This document shows, piece after piece, positions 19,914 through 30,062 of a stretch of 37,800 nucleotides of DNA. Origin of the DNA: Purshia tridentata (Eukaryota > Streptophyta > Magnoliopsida > Rosales > Rosaceae); contig QANT01001102.1 in the NCBI GenBank assembly GCA_003254885.1, positions 1-37,800 of the forward strand, read 5' to 3'. The notes under the pieces were generated by a model, which made no database searches, had not been told where the DNA came from, and was given only the letters and a program-made list of their open reading frames with translations. How positions within the stretch are numbered: position 1 is the first letter of the stretch; each line of letters opens with the position of its first letter. A program made the position numbers and the translations under genes.

Positions 19914-20324
19914 ATATATATATATATTAGAAATGTGGCTTTGATATATTTTCAGGAATTACAATTGGAATATTAGAAAAATAGGGGTCAAACCTAATTG
20001 GGTATTGGTTGGCGGGGGGTTTTGGAAGAGATTAAGTCTCTAATAGGGTGTTTTGACTTGGTTTCATTAAGGGTGGAAATTTTAAATTAATCAAGCTCTA
20101 AAGAGTAGGTTATAAATTTTTTACTACTCATGTGTCAAATATGTAATTTTGAAACGTTTTACTGATTTATTTGTAATTGGCCCTAAAATAAACTACTCTC
20201 ACTTGTTGTGCTTGCCTTCTGCTTCAATCAAAATGCCATTCATCGGCTTTGCTTCTTTAACCACATTGCAGCAGGATAAATGAGGCCTTTAAGGAATTTC
20301 ATACTAACTTCACAGTGCCCCTCC

Positions 20325-20965
20325 CCCTCTTTTGTGAAGATTAATATCGATGAAGCATAGGACTCTGTTTCACTGGAGGCTGGAGTGGGGATTATTATTA
20401 GCAAATTCTCTAGCAGTCTTGCGGTTGCTTTTGAAATATAATGTTTGCATGGCTTTACTCTTGAGGTAGAGGCTTTAGCCACTCATTAGAGTTTGGAGGT
20501 TGCAATTTGAAATTTTGAGAAAATTATTATGAACTGACTCTTAGGACCTGTGGGAATTGAAAGAGGAGTTTGGAACATTAATTTATTGTATTTTAGTATA
20601 CATCTGAAGGCTTAGCGCCTTTTTTGCTCATGTTAGGTGCATGCAATTGGATTCATCGTGAAAGCAAATCAAGTAGCAGACCATGTTTCATCCCTTGTCA
20701 AAGATATTGTATCTCTTTGTTGCTTTTGGATAAGGACGGATTGCCATACCCTCCCATGCAGAATATAGATGTTTTCTCTTCTTAGTGTTTTGTTGGTCGT
20801 AGTTTCTTCTTATTTACTTGGTTGTTCTTTATCCTTTTTTACATGTTCTTTTTATGGGGGTTGGAGCCGGGTGCAATCCCCTCTGAACATCCCTTTAGTT
20901 GTATGTCTAGTTTTGTTTTCCTTTTTCTATGAATGTTAATTTCAACCAAAAAAAATAAAACAAAT
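20325..20965 (+). pseudogene. LINE remnant: RNase H domain and 3' tail
   Basis: The plus strand from about 20,325 reads PSFVKINIDEA, stop, DSVSLEAGVGIIISKFSSS, and later GFTLEVEALATH and ANQVADHVSSLV. These are the marks of the plant LINE RNase H (RVT_3) domain: FVKINxDGA, EAGxGxxI, ExxALxxA, NxVAD. Several stops break it. The segment ends TTTCTATGAATGTTAATTTC with an A-rich tail near 20,948-20,965. The reverse transcriptase part is absent. Confidence 0.75.
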
Positions 20966-21229
20966 TGCCACAATGTTTTAGGAAAATCAGGCTAGAATAA
21001 TAAAGCTTTCAACATGGCAATGATGGCCAGTACAAAAACACTGTTCACTTAAGCAAGGATACCAATAGTTAGTAAGTAAATATTAAAAAGTCTAATAAGT
21101 TTGTAATGCCTCAGTTAATTGATGACTTGCTGTATATGTTATATACATAGTGAAAAGAGTTACAAAGTTACAAATAGGACGATAAAAGGAAATAACTATA
21201 CATTAAATCTTAAGAGGAAACTTATTGAT

Positions 21230-21470
21230 GATTTCTTGTCACAGCCTCACAAAGTCACATGCCAAGCATAGACTCAAATAACGAAAGCGTGTAGTAGAAA
21301 AACCTTTGGTGAGAACATCAGCCAATTAATCTCGAGTAGATACATAACGAACCTCAATTTCAATGGGAACAACCTTTTCACGAATATATGATAATCAATC
21401 TTCATATGGTGAGTGCGAGCATGTAAAACATGATTAGATGCCAAGAATATGGCAAGAGACTAGGATATTT
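21230..21470 (-). pseudogene. Copia RNase H C-terminal fragment, antisense
   Basis: The minus strand reads FLASNHVLHARTHHMKIDYH and, after a frame change, EIEVRYVSTRD, stop, LADVLTKGFSTTRF. These match the end of copia pol (NPxxHxRTKHIxIxxHxxR and VxxxxQLADxxTK). The flank at about 21,100-21,230 may be the start of its LTR. The rest of the element is not present on the expected side. Confidence 0.75.
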
Positions 21471-21605
21471 TCCAAAACTAACATTTATTAATTTGACTCT
21501 TTACATTTATTGAGAAGATACAATCTTCATTAAAATTGACATAAGCTAGATGATATGTCCTCACTTAGAAAGAAAATTTCACAAAATCTCTGAAGATTAA
21601 ATGCG

Positions 21606-22690
21606 ACTCCTCTTTAACAATCACATCTTTAAACAAATTATTTTTTATCTTTAGCCCAATTCCTTAACATTGTGTCTAATTGCTCAGTAAATAAGATTTT
21701 GTTGCCATTTGAGAGTGTTGTTTGGCTGTTGACTCAAGCAAAGAACCCACTTTTATTAGCAACAGTGCTCCATACTAATAGTATGAAAACTCCACCTCGC
21801 TAAAAAGATAATACGTCAACAACGAAAACAAATATCCGCGCTATTTGGCCATGCAAAACAATAGTATAAGTTAAGCTCATACTGATAATGGTGTATTTGA
21901 TAACCCTACTACCACTAGCAACACTAAACTTGTTTTCGTCTTTAGGCAAGTCGGACTATTACAAAAATTTTGGAAACACCCAGATGGTGTTCGCTTCAAA
22001 TGCTAGTTAAGAGTAGTCATATTCATATTGGGAGTCAAGATGAGCTTAACTACGCCTCCTCTTTCACAATCCTATCTTTAAATTAACAAATTATTTTCTA
22101 TCTGTAGCCCAATTCCTTAGCATCGTGTCTAATCACTTGGTGAATAAGACTTCACTACCATTTGGGAGGGTGTTTTGGTTGTCAACCCATGTAAAGAATC
22201 CACTTCCATCAACTCCAAATATTCCCTATTAGTGTCATGAACTCTATCTTACTAAAAAGATGATATGATAATGGAAACAAATATTTGATGTCTTCATCTA
22301 TATGTCCATGCAAAATAATAGTGTAAGGTAAGCTCATATTGATGTCAAATACAGCCTACTACCACCAGCAACACTAAACTTGTCTTCGTCTCCAACGTGC
22401 CTAGACCGTAACAAAAATTTTGGAAACACCTAGAACAAGATGGTGTTCGCTTCAAATCTTAGTTGAAAGTAGTCTAATTTTTTGTTTTTGGGAGTCAAGA
22501 TGAACAAGATACTGAAAGTCAAATCTTAGTTGAATGAGAAATTCCAGATCGATAAAAAAATCCTAATGGGCCAAGAAGAAGGAAAGTCAAAGTAAAAAAA
22601 AACCAAAGTTCTAGAAGCTCCTCACAAGTTTTGGGCCTCAATACAAGAAAGCAAGAAATGATAGGTCGTAATGATTTTTTATTACAGACA
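21606..22690 (-). repeat. Two tandem ~450-bp repeat units (copies 1 and 2)
   Basis: Copy 1 starts near 21,606 (CTCCTCTTTAACAATC) and copy 2 near 22,057 (CTCCTCTTTCACAATC). Both contain CCCAATTCCTTA, TGTCTAATTGCTCAGTAAATA-like, AAAAATTTTGGAAACACC and GATGGTGTTCGCTTCAAAT blocks in the same order. On the minus strand both keep a readable segment of the form GFFxxVxxQxTLxNGxxxLF and LDTMLRNWA. I do not recognise the source protein. Confidence 0.75.
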
Positions 22691-22950
22691 TAATGATTTT
22701 ATTACGTACAAATGTAATAATTATTAGAGTGATTTAATTATAAGGTACTAATCATTGAAAAAGTTAAGCAAAAACACTCAAACCTAATAATTTACTTATA
22801 GCTCACTTTTAATTTAATTTATAGGTAACATCAACTTATCCACAAACATAAATTTAATTTTAAAGTAATAACAACTCACTCACAACCCAAAACCCAATAA
22901 ACATCAAATTTATTGATTTTCTGCTCTAATCTCTTTGTTTTTTTTTTTAC

Positions 22951-23139
22951 TTCATATTTGCAATACAGTTTCATTTCTTCATATTTACAGTACAGTTTCA
23001 GTTCTTTATATTTACAGTACAGTTTCAGTTCTTCATATTTGTAGTACAGTTTCAGTTCTTCTTATTTATAGTACAGTTTCAGTTCTTCATATTTACAATA
23101 CAGTTTCAATTCTTCATATTTGCAGTACAGTTTCAGTTT
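22951..23139 (+). repeat. 27-bp minisatellite, seven units
   Basis: Seven units with a 27-bp period, each containing TTCATATTTACAGTACAG and TTTCAGTTC or close variants. The plus strand reads as HIYSTVSVL-like nonapeptides for 74 codons, a consequence of the period. Degenerate CAGTTTCAG words continue to about 23,360. Confidence 0.95.
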
Positions 23140-23699
23140 GTAGTTTCAATTTCACATGACAGTTTTACTTCTTTCAGTTTCAGTTTCAATTTTTATTTGC
23201 AGTTTCAGTTTCATTGTTTTTTTCTAAAGACATGATAATATAATTAAACATTGAATTTCAATTAACAAATTAAAAAAGTCGCAGCTTTAGTTTCATTTTG
23301 AAATTTCAATACACTGTTTCAATTTGTATTTTCATTTTGCAATTTTAGTTTATAATTTTAGTTTTAGTTTGCATTTTTTAGAAAATTATGAAGAAAAAAA
23401 TGTGATTAAGTATTGGCAGTAAATGTCATTTTTATAGGTAAAACTAAAGTAACAAAAAAAATGATAAAACACTGAGAATCCAATATGAATCAATGAAAAT
23501 GTTCATATAAATAACAAAAAAAATCAATGAATTACGAAAATAATAATTAGTTGAAAAAATGTTTAAATAAAAAATCAAAAAAGCTAGCCCTGAAATCAAT
23601 GATGTACAGTACTTGTCTTTGTGGTAGAAAGAGGCTAACCTTGGGCAAGAGTAAATAAGTGATTTGGGAAAATATAAAAGGAATATTATAAAGAGAGTT

Positions 23700-24720
23700 G
23701 GAGAAAAACTTGTCTTCGTCATTAGGTAGGCCGAAAATGGAACAAAATTTCTAGAAACACCCTGGTGTTCGCTTCAAATCTTAGTTAAGGGTAGTCTTAT
23801 TCTTGTTGAAAGTCAAGATGAACAAGATATAAAAAATCAAATTCTAGTTTAATGAGGAATCTTAGATCTATAAGGAATCCTAATTGACTTAGGAAAAGGA
23901 ATGTTGAAGTCAAAAAATTAAATTTTCTCACAAGTTTTGAGTCTCAATACAAGAAAGCAAGAATTGGGATTTAGATCCTCTCCTAAGCTAGTTGATCTCC
24001 TAATCTCCGAATCCCAAGAATTGATAGGTCGTAATGATTTTTTATTACAAATGTCCTAATTATTCTTACAAATATCGAAAATTTCTAGATTTAAGAGTTC
24101 CTTTGTGTTGCAAATTCCAAGATAAGGAGTCTTAAAATCTCTAGTTTCCTTTATTCAATGATGCTGCAAATCTCAAGCTAATATATGTATCTTTTGTTGA
24201 AAGGAAATCTTCTCCTATTTCACAATCATATCTTTAAATAAATTAATTTTTATCGTCAACCAATTTCTCATTATTATTTCTAATTGTTTGGTGAATAAAA
24301 TCTTAAGCATTGTGTCTAATCTCTCAGTAAATAAAATCTTGCCATCATTTGGAAGTGTGATTTGGTCGTTAACACATGCAAAGAACCCATCTTCAAGCAC
24401 GCTGAGACCGGAACAAAAATTTTGGAAACACCCAAAACGAGATGGTGTTCGCTCCAAATCCTAATGGAGAGTAGTCAATATAATAAAGCAAGAAATGATA
24501 GGTCATAATGATTAACGAATGTAATAATTATATTATAAATGTCGAAAATTTTTAGAATTAAGAGTCCTTTTATGCCGTCAATTCCAAGATTCAAGGAATT
24601 TTGAAATCTCTAGTTTCCATTATTTAATGATACCGCAAATCTCAAGGGAATATATGTATCTTTTGGTGCAAGGAAACCTTCTCCCAAGCTGTCAAGAACT
24701 CTCCACCTCCTTACTCATAT
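23700..24720 (-). repeat. ~460-bp repeat units (copies 3 and 4), diverged
   Basis: Copy 3 (from about 23,705) has the GTGTTCGCTTCAAATCTTAG and CAATACAAGAAAGCAAGAAT blocks. Copy 4 (from about 24,210) has the TCACAATCATATCTTTAAAT, GTCTAATCTCTCAGTAAATA and GTTCGCTCCAAATC blocks. ATTCCAAGAT recurs at 24,114 and 24,581, an offset of 467. The minus strand of copy 4 is open for 80 codons (24,215-24,457) and contains GFFACVNDQITLPNDGKILF and ERLDTMLK. Confidence 0.7.
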
Positions 24721-24860
24721 ATAAACCCCTTACATCCTCACAATTCAACATTAGTTATCATTAAAGAGAAACCATTTCTGAATTTTCTTGATGATTTCTT
24801 AAGCAAATCATGCCTAATGGCTCCTAGTCGTCACTAGTGTTTGGTAAGTAGGAAAATTTG
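24710..24860 (+). promoter_or_regulatory. Possible promoter/leader at the end of the repeat array
   Basis: CATATATAAACCCC (near 24,716) is a good plant TATA box, followed by a leader-like stretch and an ATG near 24,808 that stops after five codons. This may be the start of a decayed gene that the array came from. No downstream coding exon was found. Confidence 0.2.
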
Positions 24861-26750
24861 ATTTTTTTCTTTTTTTTGCATTTTTGGTTTGTTACTTTCT
24901 CAAGCTTACTAGCCATAGAGTCTATGGCCAATCAACTTACCAAATAAAACATTACTTTATGACACAAAGGTAGTGTATTAGGAATCTCTCTCAATCGTTT
25001 TTGGCACAGATCGTGTAGCAAATTTCTTACTCATTCTCTTTTCTTTTAGATGTGTCTGACTTATAAGGTATACTTAGTTCCAAAAAAAAAAAAAACCTTT
25101 ATTGGGTACATCATAAGATAAAAAATCGAAAACAAAGAAGATATTTTAACTAAAAAGCTCAAATAAACTTGTTAGCCCGAATAAACCAAAAGCTCAACCC
25201 TTTTGTTAACCCAAACAAGTTGTCAACCCATGTTTTGACACATTATTTCTTGTTTCTCCCTTGGGTCATTAATTGAGCAACACTTAAAAGAAATTGTAGC
25301 TTCTTCTCTCTCATTTGAACCACTTTCAAAATACAAAATCCAAAATCTGATGATAAAGACCACTTACAAATGAAAAAATAAATAAATTATATGTTAAATA
25401 ATTAATTGATTAATAATAAAATGAATTTCATTTCCATGAAAAGTACGACATATTGAAAGAAATGGAAAATGAGATTTTTATAATGATCACATTACAAGTT
25501 GTCAAATAACCTTAGAAACAGGTGGGAGTTGATCTTAGCAAAGAAAATAACTTACATGTAACATGTGAGAAGAACTTGTGCAGAGAGTTCCATGCATGCC
25601 ACATCATCATACTGAGTGGCATGAAAGACTAATTAAAACATGAAATTTGGTGAAAGAGAGAGAGAGGGAGAAAGTAGCTGGGGGTGGTGTTAAGATAAGG
25701 CCAAATGTCAAGTTTTAATTGCCCTTCCCTGCCACTTAGTATGATAATATGGCAGGGAACATCCCACACAAGTTTTTCTCATAACTCATACACCACAAGT
25801 CCTTTAGTAGTTTTTGCACACAAATACCATTACTAGTGGGAGGTGGCATATGACTAGTTTTCTAGCAATGAAACTAATTAATTTAAGGATTAATTAGAGG
25901 TGCACCCATTTTTAAATTTGCCAAGTAGGACCATCCAATTTTTGCAGAAAATTCATTTAGTGATTTCCTCTTTTACCCTTTGAGTTAAAAAAAGGTAAAT
26001 TTTAATGTTTTATTTTTGCTAAATAAATTTTAATGTTCTTAATTAATGCTTTATTTCACTATATTATCATTTCTTATTTTGGCAATTAATTGATGCTTTG
26101 AAACTTAGTATTTTCCTTTCTAATTTTTTTTTTTTCAAATTACAAATCTTATTGTGTTGTTCAAATTAGTCTTTTGCATGAACGTTTGAAGCTTTACAAA
26201 CATCATTTATAGTATATACATGGCCTTCATCCTCACCTGTTCTTTCTTTGCTGTGTTTTTCAAGTTTTCATTCATCCTTACAAGTAAGTAATGTGTTATT
26301 TTGTTTTGGTTTTGTTTATGATTTCTGCTATCTTTTTCTTCTTCATTTATTTTCTTCATCTTCTATCCTTCTTCATCATCAATCTTTAATTTTAATTCTT
26401 CTTCTTCCTCTTTCCCATCTTTTTCTTCGATCTTCATCTTTTTTTTTATTAACACCAAACCCTCCATGATTGTAGTTTTTATTTTTCTTCCACATTTTTC
26501 TACCTGAGTAAGAGGTGATGAAGCCATTGGTTTTATACCTCAAAAGGAGGTTGGATTCAGGGGATTTAAGTATGCATTTTAAATAGTTGTGTTAACTAAT
26601 CTTGTTAGGCCAAAGGTATCTTATTATTATTAATTATTTTCACTTTTTCTCTTCCATTTTCTTGACCTGAGCAAAAGGTATCTTCTTCTTTTTCTTCTTT
26701 TGTTTTATATACCTAAGTCAAAGGTATTGATATTTGTATTTATATATCTT
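24861..26750. other. Intergenic DNA, low-complexity tracts
   Basis: No gene recognised. It contains an A-run near 25,081, a GA-rich tract (25,653-25,676), a perfect small hairpin (25,725-25,759) and a CTT/TTC-rich tract (about 26,330-26,450). The 73-codon frame at 26,248-26,469 is Ser/Leu/Phe low complexity from the pyrimidine tract and is not accepted as a gene. Confidence 0.6.
25725..25759. other. Perfect 10-bp stem hairpin
   Basis: TTCCCTGCCA (25,725-25,734) pairs exactly with TGGCAGGGAA (25,750-25,759) across a 15-nt loop. It is too short for a microRNA precursor as seen, and no function is claimed. Confidence 0.7.
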
Positions 26751-27035
26751 AGAGTAGTCCAAACCTTTTTAAGCTACTATCAAGGCCCTCACATTTTTTA
26801 TGTGAGATTTCTCTCAACAGGCTCCCACACATATGACGTCATTTAAGCTTAACACGTGGACAATGTATATTGGGTGACGTGGGAGCACGTGTGGTCCTTT
26901 GGGCACATCCACTTGCTTTGATACCATGAAGGAATCTAGGTATCCATCCCAAAACTAATTGGCAATAGGAAGAGTAGTCCAAACCCTTACAAACCACTAC
27001 GCCCTCACATTTTCAATGTGGGATTTCTTTTAATG
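26751..27035 (-). mobile_element. TRIM (miniature LTR retrotransposon), one LTR truncated
   Basis: In minus-strand order: an LTR (27,035-26,927, ~109 bp, ending ..CCTTCA), a primer-binding site TGGTATCAAAGC (26,926-26,915) matching the tRNA-iMet type with one mismatch and no spacer, ~105 bp internal DNA, then a second LTR starting TGTTGAGAGAAATC at 26,819 and cut off near 26,751. The LTRs share GTGAGGGC and GGTTTGGACTACTCT. There is no coding capacity. The internal domain is unusual in holding four ACGT-core motifs. Confidence 0.8.
26834..26891. promoter_or_regulatory. Cluster of four ACGT-core (bZIP/G-box type) motifs in the TRIM
   Basis: TGACGTCA (26,834-26,841), CACGTG (26,853-26,858), TGACGTGG (26,875-26,882) and CACGTG (26,886-26,891) lie within 58 bp. 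These are canonical plant bZIP C-box, G-box and ABRE-like cores. GCTCCCAC (26,821-26,828) and GTGGGAGC (26,879-26,886) also form an inverted repeat around the first part. Binding is inferred only. Confidence 0.55.
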
Positions 27036-27485
27036 TATGGTAACAAATTTTTTTTGAATTGGATGTATGAATTAAGTTAAATTTCATCAATAAAAACATT
27101 CAAAATTAGGAGTAATAAATGTCTCAAATGATGGATCATTAAATATTGCTCAAATTGGTTCAATGACATCTTTTGTAAATATACACAAATTTATGCATAA
27201 GCCATTATCTAACATAAATAAAAAAACTCACACACATTTATTTACCTAGCCTACTCTAAAATAAGGTATTCAAAATAGTGTTATATCTAAAAGACCCTTT
27301 CTCTAAAAACTCAAATCAAAACTGAAAGAGTCATAACAATCATATCACCAATATATAATTAATAAATCCTAACATAGAGAAAAATTACCCAAATTGGTAG
27401 CTCAATTAGGTAGTGAAAGAAAAGAAAAGCAAAGAAAATTGTGGGGAAGAAGACTCTGTGCTTCACATTGTATGTATTCATAGAA
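27036..27485. other. Intergenic DNA left of the copia element
   Basis: AT-rich with no gene recognised. The copia target site begins at 27,486. Confidence 0.6.
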
Positions 27486-27490
27486 GACAA

Positions 27491-27945
27491 TGTTAAACAT
27501 CAAACCCAGTCTTTTTTGAGAAAAGTATAGAACAAACTAGAGTAATAAAGCATATTAAGAGTATAGCTATGTCGGTTAGCTTTCTAAAGATTTCTAAAAC
27601 TTATTTAAAGTAGTTTCTCTAGACTAGACTAGAAGCTAGTAAAAATGAGTGGTTAATATGTAATGCCCAAGTTGGTGGGCAATAGGAATGTCGACAATTC
27701 TTGCCTATAAATATGAAATAGATGTTGTGGTAAGTTAAGTAGTAGGGTGTAGTACAATAAGTGTCCTTCAAAAGTCCTTTGTGTAGCTTGTGAGTAGTTT
27801 TGTGAGTGTTAGCTTCTAACTATGAGCTTTCTTTGTGAGTGATTGTGTTGTAATATTTTGTATCTTCAATACAAGTAATTTGTTTACGTGTGTTGTCTCT
27901 CCACCAATTTAATATTAGAGCTTAGTATTCTAATATTTCTCAACA
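27491..27945 (+). repeat. Copia 5' LTR
   Basis: 455 bp, TG...CA termini. A TATA-like TATAAATAT lies at 27,706-27,714, with CAAT-like words upstream, as expected for the LTR promoter. Confidence 0.95.
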
Positions 27946-27947
27946 AT

Positions 27948-27959
27948 TAGTATTAGAGC
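27948..27959 (+). other. Primer-binding site (tRNA-iMet type, altered)
   Basis: TAGTATTAGAGC follows the LTR after a 2-nt spacer. The usual plant copia site is TGGTATCAGAGC. The two differences are G to A and C to T. Confidence 0.85.
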
Positions 27960-28038
27960 GGTTCGACCAAGGGTTGACTTTTGTGAAGCTTCCAAGAATT
28001 GTGAGGAGTTTAGTACCTTGCATGGTTAATCTTTTTCA

Positions 28039-28895
28039 GTGTACCAAAACTCTGTCGGCACGATGGGTGACCTTCAAGTAGTTGGAGGAATAAAGAAGCT
28101 CAATAACCAAAATTACAACATGTGGGCAACGTGCATGGAGTCTTACCTACAAGGCCAAGATCTTTGGGAAGACGTCAATGGCAATGACGTCACACCACCG
28201 GAAGAAGACACCACTGGCATTTTGCGTAAATGGAAAATCAATGCAGGTAAAGCTCTGTTTGCCTTGAAGAACACAATTGAAGAAGAATTGTTGGAGCACA
28301 TAAGAAATGCCACAACACCAAAAGAAGCATGGGACACCTTTGCCACACTCTTTTCAAGAAGGAATGATACAAGGATACAGCTTCTCGAGAATGAGCTACT
28401 ATAAGTTGCACAATGCAACATGACGATTGCTCAATATTTCTACAAGGTAAAGTCAATATGCCATGAAATTTCTAAATTAGATCCTACTATTGCTATTGTG
28501 GAATCCAGGATAAAAAGAATAATTATGCATGGTTTGAGACCTGGATACCGAGGCTTCGTTGTTGCTGTACAAGGATGGCCGACTCAACCATCACTTTTTG
28601 AGTTTGAAAATTTGTTTGCTGATCAAGAAGCTCTAGCTAAGCAAAAAAGAGGGGTTCGTCAAAAGTTGAGAAGGAAGCACTCTACACCAACAAAAGTAGA
28701 GGTAACTTCAAGCAACATGTCAATGGTGGATCTAAAAGAAACGGTGACCAGGCGAAAGGTCATCAAGGAAAATGAAGTTCTCGGCTAGAGAGAGCTCCAA
28801 AATATTACGGCAGTCATGATCAATCCAAGAATAATAAAAGGTTCAAGGGCAAATGCTGCAATTGTGGAAAGAAGGGTCACATGGCAAAGGATTGT
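28039..28895 (+). pseudogene. Copia gag pseudogene with CCHC zinc knuckle
   Basis: The likely start is ATG at 28,063 (MGDLQVVGGIKKLNNQNYNM), with an in-frame ATG at 28,039 also possible. The product resembles the copia-type gag (UBN2 family) nucleocapsid protein. It is broken by TAA at 28,402-28,404, with the same frame continuing to TAG at 28,786-28,788. The frame then shifts before the zinc knuckle at 28,854-28,895 (CX2CX4HX4[15 protein letters not shown]), which is itself intact. Confidence 0.9.
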
Positions 28896-29288
28896 TGGTC
28901 CAAAAAGCCTACAAAGAGTAATGCTGCTACTTCAAGCCCAAAGAACAAAAGTGAAGACGATTGGGACGCTGAAGCATCCCTTGCAATAGAAGAAGAGAAG
29001 TTAGCCTTCATAGTAATGATGCCTAAACGGATCGACTACAAGAATGATGGGATCGTTGACTCAAGATGTTCAAATAACATGATCGGTGATTAAGAAAAAT
29101 TAAAAAATATGACTGAATACAAGGGAGGTTGCATAGTGGTGACAGCCGATAACTCGCGATTATCGATAGCTCACATCGGTAAAACAGTCATTGTATCTCA
29201 ATACAATCCTAACCAGGTGCCACTCCAAGATGTCTACCATGTTCCAAGTATGAAGAAAAATTTACTTATCAAATCGGAGGCTGTTTGA
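28896..29288 (+). pseudogene. Copia protease pseudogene, active site changed
   Basis: [14 protein letters not shown] (Asp codon 29,058-29,060) is the copia aspartic protease site, usually DSGCSxHMTG. The Gly after Ser is Arg (AGA at 29,064-29,066). A TAA follows at 29,091-29,093. The frame continues through VPLQDVYHVPSMKKNLL and is lost near 29,288, where unrelated sequence begins. Confidence 0.9.
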
Positions 29289-30062
29289 TAGGTTAAACGA
29301 AGGCCCAAAGTTAAGAAAAAAAATAAAAAAAAACAAGGGAAAACAAGGAAGAAGAAGATGAACAGTACCAGTTGACCACCCCCACGTGCACCACTGGTGC
29401 GTGGTGGCGCGTGTGGTGGTTTTTGGCGGCCTCCGTCACCTAGAAAAGGTTTATTCCCACTCCATTTTCGATTTCGAGTTCGATGGTGGGCTCCGTTTCA
29501 TGATTCAAGACCGAAAGTTAGAGAAGTGCACTACGCACGCTAGAATTAGAAAGTGAGCAATTTTATTTGTTTATTTAATTGAGGTTTCTTGTAATTTCTT
29601 GTCTGAGATTAGGATTGGAAGACGGTCAGGAGGCATAGGATAATTTTTAAAGAAGGCTAAGCATAAAGTCGAGGTAGGGGGATTTGGGAAACCTTTAACA
29701 TATAACTTGATTTTAATGAATCTTTGTTGAAAATGTGACATGTGTGCTAATACGTGATATATGCATTATATGAATTATTTGTGCATTATAAGTATTATTT
29801 TTTTATTATTATAATAATGCATTTATTTGAATGTGGAGCATGAATCATTGAGAATGGCGATAGTGGTGAGTAGGGGTTGGGAATTTAAACTCTAGTTGCG
29901 CAGGGAGTGAAACCTCTTCAGCGGAGACTGATAAAACGATTTGACATCCTAAGGCACATTGGGAACCTTCGGCGGAGACCGAAGTTAGGGTGTGTATTGC
30001 AATTTGTATTTTAATTAGGATGTGCATTGCAATTTATATTTTAATAAATAAAAAAAAGAGAA
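29289..30062. other. Unrelated ~770-bp block replacing most of the copia integrase
   Basis: No copia pol homology is readable here. The zinc-binding (HHCC) part and the first catalytic Asp region of integrase are missing, so the event was a deletion plus insertion or a replacement. The block is A-rich at both edges. It holds two related hairpins (29,918-29,931 and 29,967-29,984) with the same CGGAGA loop, and an imperfect ~27-bp direct repeat (about 29,991-30,045). Its origin is unknown. Confidence 0.7.
29918..29984 (+). other. Pair of hairpins with identical CGGAGA loops
   Basis: TCAG-CGGAGA-CTGA (29,918-29,931) and CTTCGG-CGGAGA-CCGAAG (29,967-29,984). Both stems are perfect but differ in sequence, which looks like compensatory change around a constant loop. 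Confidence 0.6.

Noticed and set aside
20240-20482. 80-codon minus-strand frame
   Set aside because: It is antisense to the LINE RNase H remnant, whose plus-strand motifs are clear.
26248-26469. 73-codon Ser/Leu/Phe-rich plus-strand frame
   Set aside because: Low-complexity pyrimidine tract, no domain.
28143-28456. Minus-strand frames opposite the copia gag
   Set aside because: Shadows of the gag coding strand.
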